DNA of 64,000 nucleotides from the NCBI RefSeq assembly GCF_000829825.1, contig NZ_JXSL01000030.1:565501-629500 (forward strand), written 5' to 3'. The position numbers were made by a program, and so were the translations under genes. Under the pieces are notes generated by a model. It did no database searches. It was not told the DNA's origin and saw nothing but the letters and a program-made list of their open reading frames with translations. Origin of the DNA: Paramagnetospirillum magnetotacticum MS-1 (GTDB taxonomy: Bacteria > Pseudomonadota > Alphaproteobacteria > Rhodospirillales > Magnetospirillaceae). Below, piece by piece: positions 45,598 through 55,463 of this stretch. Numbering within the stretch: position 1 is the first letter of the stretch; each line of letters begins with the position of its first letter.

Positions 45598-45727
45598 ACA
45601 CGGATAAACACGGATGCGGGCTGCGCCAGCCACGGATGGACGGGGAGAAGAAATCGGCCACGGCCCATTTCCCCTCCTGATCCGTGTCCATCCGTGAGCG
45701 CGAAGCGCAATCCGTGTTCATCCGTGT
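45598..45727 (+). repeat. ATCCGTGT-arm inverted-repeat element, copy B
   Basis: Left arm ACACGGAT at 45598 and 45608; right arm ATCCGTG units at 45680, 45690, 45710 and 45720, with a hairpin GCGC-GAA-GCGC between the two right-hand pairs. Spacing (10 bases) and order match copy A at 43273-43405, while the inner hairpin has different but still paired bases. It fills the nadD-proA gap. Confidence 0.75.
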
Positions 45728-45741
45728 TCCCTGGAAAGACC

Positions 45742-47010
45742 TCACCCAGGCCGGACCTGGCCGCTGCCCCGCACCACATATTTGAAGGTGCAGAGCTGCT
45801 CGACGCCCACGGGGCCGCGCGCATGCATCTTGCCGGTCGAGATGCCGATCTCGGCGCCCATGCCGAATTCGCCGCCATCGGCGAACTGGGTCGAGGCGTT
45901 CCACAAGACGATGGCCGAATCGCAGCCGTTGAGGAAGGCCTCGGCGGCGCCCGCATCCTCGGCGAGGATCGCCTCGGTGTGGTGCGAGCCATAGGTGTTG
46001 ATGTGGTCCACCGCCGCTTTGACTCCATCCACCACTTTGACCGAGATGATGGCGTCCAGATATTCGGTGCTCCAGTCGGCCTCGGCGGCGGGCAGCACCC
46101 GGCCATCGGCCTGCATCGCCTGTTGATCGCCCCTCACCTCGCAGCCCGCATCGATCAGCATGGCGACCAGGGGCGCGAGGTGTGTCTTGGCGCAGGCCGC
46201 GTCCACCAGCAGCGTCTCGGTGGCGCCACAGATGCCGGTGCGGCGCATCTTGGCGTTGAGAACCACGGCCTTGGCCATCTCCAGATCGGCGGAGCCGTCC
46301 ACATAGGTGTGGCAGATGCCTTCCAGATGCTGGAACAGGGGAATGCGGCTTTCGGCCACCACGCGTTCCACCAGCGACTTGCCGCCCCTGGGCACGATGA
46401 CGTCGATATAGTCGGACAAGCGCAGCATGACTCCCACCGCTTCCCGGTCGGTGGTGGGCACCATCTGTACCGCATCGGCGGGCAGGCCGCAGGCGGTGAA
46501 GCCGCCCTTCAGCGCCCTCAGGATGGCCTGGGACGAGTGAAAGCTTTCCGAGCCGCCGCGCAAAATGGTGGCGTTGCCCGATTTCAGGCAAAGGGCGGCG
46601 GCGTCGGCGGTGACGTTGGGGCGGCTCTCATAGATGATGCCGATCACCCCCAAGGGCACGGCGACGCGCGAAATATGGATGCCGTTGGGCCGGGTCCATT
46701 CCGCCAGGGAGCGGCCCACCGGATCGGGCAGCCGGGCGATATCCTCCAACCCCTTGGCCATGGCCTCGATGCGCGCCGAATTGAGCATCAAGCGGTCGAG
46801 CATGGAGGCCGAGAGACCCTTGGCCGTACCCGCCTCCATATCCTGGGCATTGGCCGCCAGGATCAGCTTGGCGTCGATGCGGATGGCCTGGGCCGCGGCG
46901 CGCAGCGCCTTGTCCTTGGCCGCCGACGGGGTCAAGGCAAGAATGCGGGACGCGGCGCGGGCGCGTTCGCCCAATTCGGTCATCACGGCGTCGAGATCGG
47001 TGCTGCTCAT
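45742..47010 (-). CDS. proA: Gamma-glutamyl phosphate reductase
   Basis: Second step of proline synthesis: reduces glutamyl-5-phosphate with NADPH. The 422-residue protein has [29 protein letters not shown], the catalytic Cys in [15 protein letters not shown], and [15 protein letters not shown] at the end. GAGG places ATG 47010 better than ATG 47013. The amidase gene separates it from proB, so proB-amidase-proA form one unit. Confidence 0.96.
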   Translation of the reverse strand: MSSTDLDAVMTELGERARAASRILALTPSAAKDKALRAAAQAIRIDAKLILAANAQDMEAGTAKGLSASMLDRLMLNSARIEAMAKGLEDIARLPDPVGRSLAEWTRPNGIHISRVAVPLGVIGIIYESRPNVTADAAALCLKSGNATILRGGSESFHSSQAILRALKGGFTACGLPADAVQMVPTTDREAVGVMLRLSDYIDVIVPRGGKSLVERVVAESRIPLFQHLEGICHTYVDGSADLEMAKAVVLNAKMRRTGICGATETLLVDAACAKTHLAPLVAMLIDAGCEVRGDQQAMQADGRVLPAAEADWSTEYLDAIISVKVVDGVKAAVDHINTYGSHHTEAILAEDAGAAEAFLNGCDSAIVLWNASTQFADGGEFGMGAEIGISTGKMHARGPVGVEQLCTFKYVVRGSGQVRPG

Positions 47011-47030
47011 CATGTCCTCACGGTACTCAA

Positions 47031-47741
47031 TCAGTTCAGGCCTTGGCAATGGGCGGCCGCGGCCGCCGTGATAGCGCGGGCGAAGGCGGCGCGGTAGGGC
47101 TCGGAGGCGATCAGGACTTCATCGTCCCGGTTGACGATGATTCCCGCCTCGATCAGCACGGCGGGCATGACCGCTTGGCGTAGGACCGCCAGACCGTCGA
47201 AGCGATAGATGCCGCGCGCCGAATCCAAAAGGGGCCGGTTCTCGCCATCGACCGGCAGGCCATGGTGCAGGCTGGGCGCAAGACCTTGCACCAGCAGACT
47301 GTCGGCGATCCCCTGGGCCACGCGCAGGCTTTCCTCCAGCCGAGGATTGGCCGCCGAGACGAACAGTCCGAAGCCGGAAAACACCTCGGAATGAGCCCGC
47401 GTCACGCCCTGCCAGACCCAGTCGGTCTTATAGATGTCTTGCACCGAATCATGATGCAGGGAGAGGAACAGGCTGGCACCGGCTTGGGCGGCGCGGCGGG
47501 GGCGTTCGGCCAGATCCGCGATATCGCCCTCGCCGTTGATCAGGGTCCAGGCGATGCCGTGCCGGTCCAGTTCCCAACCCACCCGGCGGGCCAGTTCCGT
47601 GTTGAAGACAAGTTCCGGCACGCCGCGCGCGCTGATCTCGCCCGGCGCCTCCTGGTAATGGCCGACATCAAGGGCGATCAGGCAGCCAGCCAGAACAGGC
47701 TGGGGCAGCAGCACGAGGAGGAGAAGGCAGAACAGGCGCAT
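47031..47741 (-). CDS. N-acetylmuramoyl-L-alanine amidase (Amidase_3)
   Basis: Zinc amidase splitting the peptide from N-acetylmuramate. A 236-residue exported protein: the first 18 residues are a signal peptide ([18 protein letters not shown]). The domain shows the three metal-ligand regions ALDVGHY, an E in ELVFNTELA, and LFLSLHHDS, with the catalytic Glu in [15 protein letters not shown] fits a lipobox, but the Cys directly precedes the first strand and a second Cys lies near the C-terminus (HCQGLN), so a disulfide is equally plausible. The gene lies between proB (1-bp gap) and proA (20-bp gap). Confidence 0.9.
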   Translation of the reverse strand: MRLFCLLLLVLLPQPVLAGCLIALDVGHYQEAPGEISARGVPELVFNTELARRVGWELDRHGIAWTLINGEGDIADLAERPRRAAQAGASLFLSLHHDSVQDIYKTDWVWQGVTRAHSEVFSGFGLFVSAANPRLEESLRVAQGIADSLLVQGLAPSLHHGLPVDGENRPLLDSARGIYRFDGLAVLRQAVMPAVLIEAGIIVNRDDEVLIASEPYRAAFARAITAAAAAHCQGLN

Positions 47742-47742
47742 C

Positions 47743-50159
<2,417 letters not shown>

Positions 50160-50215
50160 TCAATGCGCCCGCGCTCGCCTGCGGCTCGCTCGTAGTGCCC
50201 AGGATCGGGCGGATA

Positions 50216-50250
50216 TAAAGCAAAAGGGGAACGGCGAACCGTTCCCCTTT
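50216..50250 (-). terminator. Rho-independent terminator of rplU-rpmA
   Basis: A 12-bp stem (50223-50234 with 50239-50250, AAAGGGGAACGG and its complement) closed on the minus strand by a TTCG tetraloop and followed by TTTTGCTTT. It lies 30 bp after the rpmA stop, so obgE needs its own promoter or read-through. Confidence 0.88.
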
Positions 50251-50279
50251 CTTAAAAACGCAAGCGTCCGGGAACGGCC

Positions 50280-50549
50280 TTATTCGGCGGCCTCCGGCAG
50301 GGGCTCCACCACCACGAAGGTGCGGCCCTCGGCCTTGTGCTTGAAGCTCACCTTGCCCATGGCGGTGGCGAACAAGGTGTGATCCTTGCCCATGCCCACA
50401 TTGGTGCCGGGGTAGAACTTGGTGCCGCGCTGACGCACGATGATGTTGCCGGGAATGACCAGCTCGCCACCGAACTTCTTGACGCCGAGCCGCTGACCCG
50501 CGGAGTCGCGACCGTTGCGGGACGAACCGCCAGCCTTTTTATGAGCCAT
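50280..50549 (-). CDS. rpmA: 50S ribosomal protein L27
   Basis: Large-subunit protein reaching the peptidyl-transferase centre. The 89-residue sequence is complete: [24 protein letters not shown] at the start (given in part), [23 protein letters not shown]. It begins 31 bp after rplU and ends before a strong terminator. Confidence 0.97.
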   Translation of the reverse strand: MAHKKAGGSSRNGRDSAGQRLGVKKFGGELVIPGNIIVRQRGTKFYPGTNVGMGKDHTLFATAMGKVSFKHKAEGRTFVVVEPLPEAAE

Positions 50550-50580
50550 TGTCCTAGTCTCCTGGTATCCGCTCGGGCAA

Positions 50581-50883
50581 TCAGCCGGCGGAGATATCGG
50601 TGATGCGCAGGATCGTCAGGTCCTGGCGGTGGCCGTTCTTGCGGCGCGAATTCTGGCGGCGGCGCTTCTTGAAGACGATGATCTTCTCGCCACGGGCCTG
50701 GGCCACCACGGTGGCCTTCACGCTGGCACCCGACACGACGGGAGCGCCGATCTTTTCGCCGACCATCAGCACCTGATCGAGCACGACTTCCGAACCGGCC
50801 TCACCGGCCAGCTTCTCGACGCGGATCACGTCGCCAGAAGCGACCTTGTACTGCTTACCGCCGGTCTGAATGACTGCGAACAT
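50581..50883 (-). CDS. rplU: 50S ribosomal protein L21
   Basis: Large-subunit protein binding 23S rRNA. The 100-residue sequence has [28 protein letters not shown], and the Lys/Arg-rich [17 protein letters not shown] near the end. It heads the rplU-rpmA transcript, with a good promoter 65 bp upstream of its ATG. Confidence 0.97.
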   Translation of the reverse strand: MFAVIQTGGKQYKVASGDVIRVEKLAGEAGSEVVLDQVLMVGEKIGAPVVSGASVKATVVAQARGEKIIVFKKRRRQNSRRKNGHRQDLTILRITDISAG

Positions 50884-50948
50884 GACGATTCTACCTGAGC
50901 AAAAGAAATAGTGGCGCGCAAGGTTTGGGCCTAGCGCGAGAGGGCCGA

Positions 50949-50976
50949 AATATACTCACCCCCAGGGCAGAGTCAA
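50949..50976 (-). promoter_or_regulatory. Sigma-70-type promoter of rplU-rpmA
   Basis: Minus-strand TTGACT (50971-50976) and TATATT (50949-50954) with a 16-bp spacer, giving an about 60-base leader before rplU. The same -10 and spacing occur in the rimP promoter (52572-52599). Confidence 0.7.
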
Positions 50977-51026
50977 CGGCTATCTGAATCAGATTCGCAA
51001 GAACCCCGGCTAAGCGATTCCGATTG

Positions 51027-51239
51027 CTAGGAACCGCCCTCGGACAGCAGCCGGGTCTCGGCGGCGGCGCGCTCGGGCAGGCGGGCCAGAATGGCCATCT
51101 TCTCGCCGTCCGTGGCCGTCGACCAGGCCTTGATCTCGGCCCGCGTCCGGCGACAGCCCACGCACCAGCCGAACCTGTCGTCCATACGACAGACGGATTT
51201 GCAGGGCGAATTGAAGATCTGAAGCGTTGGCGCGGGCAA
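51027..51239 (-). CDS. DUF1289 family small Cys-rich protein
   Basis: A 70-residue protein of the DUF1289 family with four Cys in SPCKSVC and WCVGCRRT, likely binding zinc or an iron-sulfur centre, and a helical acidic C-terminus. It starts with TTG behind AAAGGATAGG; no ATG precedes the first Cys motif. Role unknown. It is divergent from the phosphofructokinase gene (98-bp gap). Confidence 0.85.
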   Translation of the reverse strand: MPAPTLQIFNSPCKSVCRMDDRFGWCVGCRRTRAEIKAWSTATDGEKMAILARLPERAAAETRLLSEGGS

Positions 51240-51337
51240 GGCCTATCCTTTCGAGGCGGGTATCTCCCCCTCATATTGGTCGCTGGCGAGGCCGCAAAAA
51301 GGGGCTATCCTGATTTCGCACCAAAAGGGAGGGTTCC

Positions 51338-52552
51338 ATGCTGCATGGCAAGGTTCTGGTGGCCCAGGGCGGCGGCCCGACGGCGGTGATCAATCAATCC
51401 ATGGTCGGCGCGGTCCTCGAATCGCGGAAATTCCGCAATGTGGATCTGGTCTACGGCGCCCATCACGGGGTGCGGGGCATCGTCAACGAGGATTTCCTCG
51501 ACCTGACCCAGGAGACCAGCCACAACCTGGAAATGGTGGCGCAGACTCCCTCATCGGGCCTGGGCTCGACGCGCGACAAGCCGGACCTCAAATACTGTCA
51601 CGAGATCTTCGAGGTCTTAAAGGCGCACGGCATCGCCTATTTCTTCTATATCGGCGGCAACGATTCCTCGGACACGGTGCGCATCGTCTCGGAAGAGGCG
51701 CGCAAGGCGGGCTATCCACTGCGCTGCATCCATATCCCAAAGACCATCGACAATGATCTGGTCCTAAACGACCACACGCCGGGCTTTCCCTCGGCGGCCC
51801 GCTTCGTGGCCCAGGCCTTCATGGGGGTCAATCTGGACAATGCGGCGCTGCGCGGCATCTATCTCGCCGTTGTGATGGGGCGCCATGCCGGGTTCCTGAC
51901 GGCGGCCTCGGCCCTGGGCAAGAAGTTTCCTGAAGACGGCCCCCACCTTATCTATATCCCCGAGCGAACCTTTCGGGTGGACAGCTTCCTCACCGACGTG
52001 AAGGCCACCTATGACAAATACGGTCGCTGCGTGGTGGCCCTGTCGGAAGGCATTCACGACGAGGACGGAGCGCCGATCATCACCAAACTGTCCAAAGCCA
52101 CGGAAAAAGACGCCCACGGCAATATCCAGCTTTCTGGGACCGGGGCGCTGTCAGACCTTTTGTGCGAGGAGATCAAGGGCAAGCTGGGCATCAAACGGGT
52201 CAGAGGCGACACGTTCGGCTATCTCCAGCGCTCGTTCATCGGCTGCGTTTCCGATGTCGACCAGCGCGAGGCCCGCGAAGTGGGGGAAAAGGCGGTGCAG
52301 TTCGCCATGTGGGGCGATCAGGACGGCTCGGTGACCATCCAGCGCACCGGTTTTTACTCGGTGGATTACAAGTTGCTGCCGCTGGCGGCGGTCGCTGGCA
52401 AGACCAGGGTGATGGAGGATCACTTCATCGCCGAATCCGGCACGGATGTCACCGATTCCTTCCGCATGTATCTGCGGCCGCTCTTGGGATCGGGCATGCC
52501 CGACGCCTTCCGGCTGCGCCTCAATTCGGTGCCGAGGATCCTGAAGAAGTAG
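51338..52552 (+). CDS. pfp: Pyrophosphate-dependent 6-phosphofructokinase
   Basis: Reversible phosphorylation of fructose-6-phosphate with pyrophosphate. The 404-residue protein has AQGGGPTAVINQS near the start, IGGNDSSDTV where ATP enzymes carry Gly in place of the acidic/polar residue after GG, and PKTIDNDL, whose Lys is the PPi-type marker; MGRHAGFLTAASAL follows. GGGAGGG precedes ATG 51338. It is followed by the promoter of the rimP operon. Confidence 0.92.
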   Translation: MLHGKVLVAQGGGPTAVINQSMVGAVLESRKFRNVDLVYGAHHGVRGIVNEDFLDLTQETSHNLEMVAQTPSSGLGSTRDKPDLKYCHEIFEVLKAHGIAYFFYIGGNDSSDTVRIVSEEARKAGYPLRCIHIPKTIDNDLVLNDHTPGFPSAARFVAQAFMGVNLDNAALRGIYLAVVMGRHAGFLTAASALGKKFPEDGPHLIYIPERTFRVDSFLTDVKATYDKYGRCVVALSEGIHDEDGAPIITKLSKATEKDAHGNIQLSGTGALSDLLCEEIKGKLGIKRVRGDTFGYLQRSFIGCVSDVDQREAREVGEKAVQFAMWGDQDGSVTIQRTGFYSVDYKLLPLAAVAGKTRVMEDHFIAESGTDVTDSFRMYLRPLLGSGMPDAFRLRLNSVPRILKK

Positions 52553-52571
52553 GGCGGATGCCACAAGCTTC

Positions 52572-52599
52572 TTGCCTCAAGCGCCGATTTGGCTATATT
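52572..52599 (+). promoter_or_regulatory. Sigma-70-type promoter of the rimP-nusA-infB operon
   Basis: TTGCCT (52572-52577) and TATATT (52594-52599) with a 16-bp spacer lie 20 bp after the pfp stop. Transcription would start near 52606, leaving an about 105-base leader with two hairpins before rimP. Confidence 0.65.
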
Positions 52600-52622
52600 G
52601 ACGCCAAGACACATTCTTGTAT

Positions 52623-52675
52623 TCCCGTCAGACGGGATTGTGAGGGTGGGCCAGTGGCCCACTTTTTTCGTTTTT
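52623..52675 (+). terminator. Leader hairpin plus intrinsic terminator ahead of rimP
   Basis: First TCCCG-TCAGA-CGGGA (52623-52637), then GTGGGC-CAGTG-GCCCAC (52646-52662) followed by TTTTTTCGTTTTT. The terminator lies downstream of the rimP promoter, so besides ending pfp transcription it can act as an attenuator of the operon that encodes NusA itself. rimP starts 36 bases later. Confidence 0.8.
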
Positions 52676-52710
52676 AGGGACCAACGTTAAGGTCGCAAGG
52701 CGACAGGGTT

Positions 52711-53208
52711 ATGGATCTTCAAAGCCGTTTGGAGGCCCTGATCGCGCCGTCACTGGACGCCATGGGGTACGAGCTGGTGCGGGTGCAGCTGCAGGGAAAG
52801 CAGAGGCTCACGCTTCAGATCATGGCGGACCGCAAGGACGGCGTGATGATGGCCGTGGATGATTGTGCCGATATCAGCCGTTCGGTGTCTGCCTTGCTCG
52901 ATGTGGAGGACCCCATTTCGGCGGCCTACACATTGGAGGTCAGTTCGCCCGGCATCGATCGTCCGCTGACCCGGGCCAAGGACTTCGCCGCTTGGGCGGG
53001 GTTCGAAGCCAAGATGGAATCGTGCCAGCCCATCGACGGGCGCAAGCGGTTCCGGGGCAAGCTGCTGGGTCTGGATGAGACGGGCGCCCATGTGCGCCTG
53101 GCCGTCGAGACCGGAGAGGTTTCCATTCCGCTGGCCGATGTTCGTGGCGCCAAGCTGGTGCTGACCGACGAACTGATCGCCGCGACCGTTAAAGATCAGG
53201 AAGAGTGA
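52711..53208 (+). CDS. rimP: Ribosome maturation factor RimP
   Basis: 30S assembly factor. The 165-residue protein has YELVRVQLQGKQRLTLQIMA, the conserved DDCADISRSVSALLDVED, YTLEVSSPGIDRPLT, and a C-terminal SH3-like domain (FRGKLLGLDE). It is the first gene of rimP-nusA-ylxR-infB-rbfA and begins 36 bases after an intrinsic terminator in the leader. Confidence 0.96.
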   Translation: MDLQSRLEALIAPSLDAMGYELVRVQLQGKQRLTLQIMADRKDGVMMAVDDCADISRSVSALLDVEDPISAAYTLEVSSPGIDRPLTRAKDFAAWAGFEAKMESCQPIDGRKRFRGKLLGLDETGAHVRLAVETGEVSIPLADVRGAKLVLTDELIAATVKDQEE

Positions 53209-53223
53209 GGACGAATTAGGACC

Positions 53224-54732
53224 ATGGAACGGATCGCCGCACTTCCCCGCCCCGAACTTCTTCAGGTGGCAGACGCCGTCGCCCGCGATAAAGGCATCGA
53301 CCGCGACGAGGTTCTCGAAGCCATGGAGCAGGCCATTCAGAAGGCCGGTCGCTCCAAATATGGCCACGAGCACGATATTCGCGCCCATATCGACCGCAAG
53401 ACCGGCGAAATTCAGCTTGCCCGCTATATCGAAGTGGTCGAGGAGGTGGAAAACGAAGCCACCCAGCAGACCTTGAAGCAGGTGCTGAAGAAGAAGCCGG
53501 ACGCCCAGGTCGGCGACTTCCTGGTCGATCCGCTGCCGCCCATCGATTTTGGCCGCATCGCAGCGCAAACCGCCAAGCAGGTCATCGTCCAGAAGGTCCG
53601 CGACGCCGAGCGTCAGCGCCAGTTCAACGAATACAAGGACCGCGTCGGCGAGATCAGCAACGGTCTGGTCAAGCGCGTCGAGTTCGGCAATGTCATCGTC
53701 GATCTGGGTCGGGCCGAGGCGCTGCTGCGCCGCGACGAGTTGATCCCGCGCGAGACTTTCCGCACTGGCGACCGCGTGCGCGCTTATATCTACGACGTCC
53801 GCCAGGAGCCGCGTGGCCCGCAGATCTTCCTGTCGCGCACCCATCCCATCTTCATGGCCAAGCTGTTCGCCCAGGAAGTGCCGGAGATCTATGACGGCAT
53901 CATCGAGATCAAGGCTGTGGCCCGTGATCCCGGCTCGCGCGCCAAGATCGCCGTGCAGTCCCACGATTCCTCCATCGATCCCGTCGGCGCCTGCGTCGGC
54001 ATGCGAGGGAGCCGTGTTCAGGCGGTGGTGGCCGAGCTGCAGGGCGAGAAGATCGACATCATCCAGTGGTCGCCCGACGTCGCCACCTTCGTGGTGAACG
54101 GCCTGGCTCCCGCCGAGGTCACCAAGGTGGTGCTGGACGAGGAAGCCGGCCGCATCGAGGTGGTGGTTCCCGACGACCAGCTGTCGCTCGCCATCGGGCG
54201 GCGCGGCCAGAATGTGCGTCTGGCCAGCCAGCTGACCCAGTGGAATATCGACATCCTCACCGAGGCCGAGGAATCCGAGCGCCGCACCGAGGAATTCCGC
54301 TCGCGCTCCAATATGTTCATCCAGGCCCTGGACGTGGACGACGTCATTGCCCATCTGCTGGTGACCGAGGGCTTCTCCTCCGTCGAAGAGGTGGCCTACG
54401 TCCCCAGCGAGGATATCGCCGATATCGAGGGCTTTGACGAGAACGTCGCCGAGGAGCTTCAGACCCGTGCGCGCAACTTCCTGGCCGAGCAGGACGAGCG
54501 CTACGACCAGATGCGCAAGGACATGGGCGTCGCCGACGAGATGGCCGCCATCGAGGGGCTGGCTCCGTCCATGCTGGTCAAGCTGGGCGACAAGGGCATC
54601 AAGACCCTGGACGACCTGGGCGATCTGGCCGGTGACGAACTGCTCGACATCCTGGGCAAGGATGCCATGAGCGAGGACGAGGCCAACGCGGTCATCATGG
54701 CGGCCCGTGCTCATTGGTTCGAGGAAAAGTAA
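53224..54732 (+). CDS. nusA: Transcription termination/antitermination factor NusA
   Basis: RNA-polymerase-binding factor. The 502-residue protein has an N-terminal RNAP-binding domain (1-125), an S1 domain ([17 protein letters not shown]), KH domains ([32 protein letters not shown]), and two C-terminal helix-hairpin-helix repeats ([32 protein letters not shown]). It follows rimP by 15 bp. The last codons (AHWFEEK) are repeated about 90 bp downstream, see 54709-54817. Confidence 0.97.
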   Translation: MERIAALPRPELLQVADAVARDKGIDRDEVLEAMEQAIQKAGRSKYGHEHDIRAHIDRKTGEIQLARYIEVVEEVENEATQQTLKQVLKKKPDAQVGDFLVDPLPPIDFGRIAAQTAKQVIVQKVRDAERQRQFNEYKDRVGEISNGLVKRVEFGNVIVDLGRAEALLRRDELIPRETFRTGDRVRAYIYDVRQEPRGPQIFLSRTHPIFMAKLFAQEVPEIYDGIIEIKAVARDPGSRAKIAVQSHDSSIDPVGACVGMRGSRVQAVVAELQGEKIDIIQWSPDVATFVVNGLAPAEVTKVVLDEEAGRIEVVVPDDQLSLAIGRRGQNVRLASQLTQWNIDILTEAEESERRTEEFRSRSNMFIQALDVDDVIAHLLVTEGFSSVEEVAYVPSEDIADIEGFDENVAEELQTRARNFLAEQDERYDQMRKDMGVADEMAAIEGLAPSMLVKLGDKGIKTLDDLGDLAGDELLDILGKDAMSEDEANAVIMAARAHWFEEK

Positions 54733-54817
54733 TGCGTTTTGGCACCAGCCGTCTCCGAACCAATGGGCACTATCGTATCGGTATGGCGGCGAAGCCGCTG
54801 GCTCATTGGTTCGAGGA
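54709..54817 (+). promoter_or_regulatory. Direct repeats with a central inverted copy at the nusA-ylxR border
   Basis: GCTCATTGGTTCGAGGA occurs at 54709-54725 (nusA end) and again at 54801-54817. Between them 54752-54768 (TCTCCGAACCAATGGGC) is its near-complement. The middle copy can pair with either flank (about 13 continuous pairs including one G-U), giving two mutually exclusive RNA hairpins. No U-run follows either. Confidence 0.6.
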
Positions 54818-54827
54818 CGGTAAGTAA
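54732..54827 (+). CDS. Possible 31-codon ORF, partial echo of the nusA tail
   Basis: The ATG overlaps the nusA stop (TAATG). The peptide ends LAHWFEDGK, echoing the nusA end RAHWFEEK in the same register, as expected if the 3' end of nusA was duplicated. It may be a relic or a short coupled leader peptide before ylxR. There is no independent sign that it is a functional protein. Confidence 0.3.
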   Translation: MRFGTSRLRTNGHYRIGMAAKPLAHWFEDGK

Positions 54828-54839
54828 GAGGGGGACGGC

Positions 54840-55436
54840 GTGGCCGATACCCCTGATTTGGAAGAAGAAGAAGAGGTCGGACCCGAGCGCCGGTGCGTCG
54901 TCACCGGTCAGGTCCGGCCCAAGTCGGAATTGCTGCGGTTCGCCGTGGCCCCTGATGGTACGCTGTTTCCGGACCCCGGCCATGAGTTGCCCGGTCGGGG
55001 AATCTGGTTGAGCGCCAGCCGGGATGTGGTAAATACGGCCGTGGCCAAGCGGTCTTTCGCCCGGGCGGCCCGCCGTCCGGTGGTGGTATCGGAAGATCTG
55101 GCCGACCGGATGGAAGCGCTTCTGGCGCGCCGTTGCCTGGATATCCTGGGTCTGGCGCGCCGCGCCGGTCAGGCGGTCTGTGGGTTCGAAAAGGTGAGCG
55201 CCGAGATTAAATCCCGCCGCGCCGCCTTGGTATTAGGGGCCAGGGACGCCGCCCGCGACGGGCGCGCCAAGGTCCAGGCGATGGCACCCGGTGTGCCGGT
55301 GATCGAGCTTTTCGACGGGGCCGAGTTGGGCGCCGTTTTTGGCCGCGATGCGGCCGTTCATGTCTGCGTGCTTCCGGGCAGGCTGGCGCAGCGTCTCAAG
55401 GATGGCGCGGCGTTGCTTGCCGGTTTCCGTGGATGA
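54840..55436 (+). CDS. YlxR/DUF448 protein fused to an L7Ae-like domain
   Basis: A 198-residue RNA-binding protein. The N-terminal YlxR domain has ERRCVVTGQVRPKSELLRF and GRGIWLSAS; the C-terminal half (from about 95) is L7Ae/YlxQ-like, with LDILGLARRAGQAVCGFEKV and SRRAALVLGARDAA. GAGGGGG precedes GTG 54840. Between nusA and infB this is the normal alphaproteobacterial arrangement of two proteins that are separate in Bacillus. Confidence 0.9.
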   Translation: MADTPDLEEEEEVGPERRCVVTGQVRPKSELLRFAVAPDGTLFPDPGHELPGRGIWLSASRDVVNTAVAKRSFARAARRPVVVSEDLADRMEALLARRCLDILGLARRAGQAVCGFEKVSAEIKSRRAALVLGARDAARDGRAKVQAMAPGVPVIELFDGAELGAVFGRDAAVHVCVLPGRLAQRLKDGAALLAGFRG

Positions 55437-55463
55437 TTTTTTGCAGAAGAGACGAAGTCGTAC

